The position numbers and the translations under genes are program-made. Shown here one piece after another: positions 6,377-8,304 of a stretch of DNA of 8,304 nucleotides. Origin of the DNA: Bacteroidota bacterium (GTDB lineage Bacteria > Bacteroidota > Bacteroidia > 2-12-FULL-35-15). The notes below the pieces were generated by a model that did no database searches, was not told where the DNA came from, and saw only the letters and a program-made list of their open reading frames with translations. Positions within the stretch are counted from its first letter, which is position 1. Every line of letters begins with the position of its first letter. Location of the stretch: NCBI GenBank assembly GCA_026391935.1, contig JAPLDC010000338.1:1-8304 (forward strand), written 5' to 3'.

Positions 6377-7486
6377 ATGAAAAAACTACTTCTCGTTGCA
6401 TTTATTTCGCTTTCTTCATTTGCTGTTGCTCAAACTACAATAATTGATAGCATATTCTGTGGAGGGGTCTTCCGCAATTATCGTATTTATGTTCCCGCTG
6501 CTTATACAAGTGCTTCAGCTAGGCCATTGATCTTTGATCTGCATGGGTATACATCCAGTGCATCTGCTGAGCAAAGCTATTCCAACTTTAAACCTATTGC
6601 TGATACGGCAAATATTATTATGGTTTATCCGAACGGAACACTCTTAAGCGGACAGCCATATTGGAATGCTGGATTTGGTCCGGGAGTTGACGATATCCAG
6701 TTTATTTCAAATTTAATTGATACACTTTTTACACAGTATAATATTGATCATCAAATGGTTTACTCTTGCGGAATGAGCAACGGAGGATACATGAGCCATA
6801 CATTGGCCTGTGCATTAAATACTAAGATTGCCGCGGTAGCTTCTGTCACCGGAACAATGTCTACGTTGCAATATTCTACATGTACTCCAAATCGTCCGGT
6901 TCCTGTTATGCAAATGAGCGGGACTGCTGATCCTACCGTTACGTATACTGGTAGTGCCGGTTCTTTGGCGATAGATACGGTTGTAAAGTATTGGGTACTT
7001 AATAATAATTGTAATCCGGTACCTGTATTTACTTCTGTCCCGAATATTAATTTAACGGATGGTTGTACTGCCGAACATTATGTTTATAATGGCGGTGACA
7101 TGGGTTCTACGGTTGAGTTTTATAAGATCATTGGTGGAGGACATACTTGGCCTGGGTCACCATATGTTATTGGTGTTACTAATGAAGATTATAATGGCTC
7201 AGCTGAAATATGGAGATTTTTCAGAAAGTATAAATTGAATCAATTTGTCGGCATCAGTGAATTAGAAACAACTGATAACATAAACCTATTTCCAAATCCA
7301 TCTACAAATAATGTTAGCATTGAAGGTGAAAATATTTCATCAATTACAATAGTTGATATAAATGGAAAAATTGTTGTTGAAACAAAACAGAAGCAAATTG
7401 ATATTTCTGCTTTAGCAAAGGGCGTTTATTCTGTAGCCGTGATTTCCGGAAATCATCGGATAGTAAAGAAATTAGTGAAGCTATAA
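6377..7486 (+). CDS. Secreted PHB-depolymerase/feruloyl-esterase-like hydrolase with type IX sorting domain
   Basis: This is an alpha/beta-hydrolase of the LpqC / esterase-PHB-depolymerase type (related to CE1 feruloyl and acetylxylan esterases). It has 369 residues. Residues 1-18 are a signal peptide (MKK, hydrophobic core, AVA-Q cleavage). LIFDLHGYTS (51-60) carries the oxyanion HG motif, and YWNAGFGPGVDD (95-106) is a family block. The nucleophile is Ser134 in CGMSNGGYM. The likely acid is Asp185 in MSGTADPTV, and the likely His is His256 in GGGHTWPG. Residues from about 300 are a type IX secretion C-terminal domain: LFPNPSTNNVSIEG, then IVDINGKIV, then ISALAKGVYSV, ending in a basic VKKLVKL. 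It is therefore predicted to be exported by Sec and then released or anchored at the cell surface by type IX secretion. The substrate (polyester, feruloylated or acetylated polysaccharide) cannot be told from sequence. It stops immediately against the convergent peroxidase gene. Confidence 0.88.
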   Translation: MKKLLLVAFISLSSFAVAQTTIIDSIFCGGVFRNYRIYVPAAYTSASARPLIFDLHGYTSSASAEQSYSNFKPIADTANIIMVYPNGTLLSGQPYWNAGFGPGVDDIQFISNLIDTLFTQYNIDHQMVYSCGMSNGGYMSHTLACALNTKIAAVASVTGTMSTLQYSTCTPNRPVPVMQMSGTADPTVTYTGSAGSLAIDTVVKYWVLNNNCNPVPVFTSVPNINLTDGCTAEHYVYNGGDMGSTVEFYKIIGGGHTWPGSPYVIGVTNEDYNGSAEIWRFFRKYKLNQFVGISELETTDNINLFPNPSTNNVSIEGENISSITIVDINGKIVVETKQKQIDISALAKGVYSVAVISGNHRIVKKLVKL

Positions 7487-8035
7487 TTATAACATTTTTA
7501 AAATTTCATCACTCAAAGGGCTTACGGCCGAAGAATAATAATTGAGTAATTCTCCTTTTTCATTGATCATGTATTTGCAGAAATTCCATTTTGGTAATTC
7601 TGTATTCCATCCATTCTGATTTTTATCACTCAACCATTTGTACAATTCATTTTTAGTGATATCGATTTTTTCAAAAAGCTGAAAGGTGGAATTGAAGTTT
7701 TTTTTACAAAATGTGACGATCTCACTATTTGTTCCCGGCTCTTGTTTTCCAAAATTGTTTGTCGGAAAAGCAAGTACTGTTATGTTGTCACCATATTTTT
7801 CATGTAGCTTTTGTAATTCATCATATTGAGGCGTATATCCGCACTCAGAAGCCGTATTGACGACCAATACTTTCTTGCCTTTGTAGGTTGAAAAGTCAAT
7901 TTCTTTTCCATCGATGGATCTTAACTGGAAATTATAAAATGATCTTGTATTTTCGGGCATCGAACTGTTTTTTGGTTTGGAGAAAACTTTCTTTGGAGAA
8001 AATGATTTTAATAAAAAGTAAATTAATTTTTTCAT
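7487..8035 (-). CDS. Glutathione peroxidase family protein (Cys type, probably thioredoxin-dependent)
   Basis: It reduces hydroperoxides; non-animal members usually take electrons from thioredoxin. The product is 182 residues. A 25-30-residue N-terminal extension with a hydrophobic stretch (MKKLIYFLLKSF) precedes the thioredoxin-fold domain. This may be a membrane anchor or export signal, or the true start may be Met26 (codon at 7960-7958), which gives the usual length. The peroxidatic residue is Cys65 in NTASECGYTPQY. The rest of the active site is Gln98 in FGKQEPG and Trp150-Asn151 in WNFCKY. The family's FPCNQFG motif reads FPTNNFG here, lacking that Cys. Cys110 (IVTFCKKNF) sits where 2-Cys members keep the resolving cysteine, and Cys153 is extra. 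The gene is tail-to-tail with the esterase, their stop codons touching. No exact TAnnTTTG element is seen within about 100 bases upstream. Confidence 0.93.
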   Translation of the reverse strand: MKKLIYFLLKSFSPKKVFSKPKNSSMPENTRSFYNFQLRSIDGKEIDFSTYKGKKVLVVNTASECGYTPQYDELQKLHEKYGDNITVLAFPTNNFGKQEPGTNSEIVTFCKKNFNSTFQLFEKIDITKNELYKWLSDKNQNGWNTELPKWNFCKYMINEKGELLNYYSSAVSPLSDEILKML

Positions 8036-8155
8036 ACAATGATTTTATTTTTATCACAAATTACATGAATTTTAACAATTTTTTTTGAGATTAAAGAAAA
8101 TGAAAATAAACTTTAAAATTTTATCCTTGCAAATAGTAGTATTCTGTAGTAGCTT

Positions 8156-8304
8156 TTATAAAAAACAAGCCAAAACGGGAGTTCTCACCTCATGACCGTT
8201 TATCATTTTATAACTGACTTCTTTTGTGTTTACAACATCAACAATTTCAGGCCTTTTGGTAGTCATATTGTATCTTATGTGGTCTTTTGCTTTTGCAGAT
8301 CTTT
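8156..8304 (-). CDS. C-terminal end of an unrecognised protein (runs off the right edge)
   Basis: An open minus-strand frame enters from the right edge (first whole codon 8302-8300) and ends at TAA (8158-8156). It gives 48 residues, including RPEIVDVVNTKEVSYKMING near the middle and ending VLACFL. The mix of charged and hydrophobic residues is protein-like. The opposite strand is also open here from ATG 8192, but its product is aromatic-rich and looks like an antisense shadow. I do not recognise the family. A 120-base AT-rich gap separates it from the peroxidase gene on the same strand; no clear terminator is seen there. Confidence 0.45.
   Translation of the reverse strand, partial: RSAKAKDHIRYNMTTKRPEIVDVVNTKEVSYKMINGHEVRTPVLACFL

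Noticed and set aside
8192..8304. Plus-strand open frame from ATG 8192 to the right edge
   Set aside because: The translation is rich in Phe, Tyr, Val and Cys with few charges, typical of an antisense frame of a real gene.

Overview
The window is AT-rich and reads as chromosomal DNA of a member of the Bacteroidota. The markers are a gldF-gldG locus (gliding motility / type IX secretion lineage), a secreted hydrolase with a C-terminal sorting domain of the type IX kind, matches to the Bacteroidota -7 promoter element TAnnTTTG upstream of three genes, and few Shine-Dalgarno-like sites. I cannot assign a genus. The standard code with UGA as stop fits the window.

Layout. At the left edge, on the minus strand, lies the N-terminal two thirds of an aspartate kinase (865 down to the edge). 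A 264-base divergent intergenic region with several inverted repeats follows. A plus-strand block then runs gldF (1130-1879, broken by one in-frame TGA), gldG (1924-3618), and a DUF4340-type membrane-anchored protein (3615-4697) that overlaps gldG by four bases. It ends at a strong intrinsic terminator plus a second terminator-like hairpin. dnaN, the sliding clamp, follows with its own putative promoter (4855-5976). Between the dnaN stop and a clean intrinsic terminator at 6179-6210 sits about 165 bp of palindromic intergenic repeat. Next is a secreted PHB-depolymerase/feruloyl-esterase-like hydrolase (6377-7486). It converges with zero gap on a minus-strand glutathione peroxidase (8035-7487). 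At the right edge the C-terminal 48 codons of an unrecognised minus-strand gene are visible.

How the genes relate. GldF and GldG are the membrane and auxiliary parts of an ABC transporter; the ATPase GldA is not in the window. The DUF4340 protein is translationally coupled to gldG and is probably part of the same envelope complex. The esterase looks like type IX secretion cargo. The aspartate kinase, clamp and peroxidase are housekeeping genes that happen to be adjacent.

Most notable: the nonsense codon in gldF at the place of an expected glycine, with the rest of the gene intact; the repeat wedged between dnaN and its terminator; and the gldG-coupled DUF4340 gene. I see no phage, CRISPR, IS element or defence system, and no clear sign of an entirely new system.
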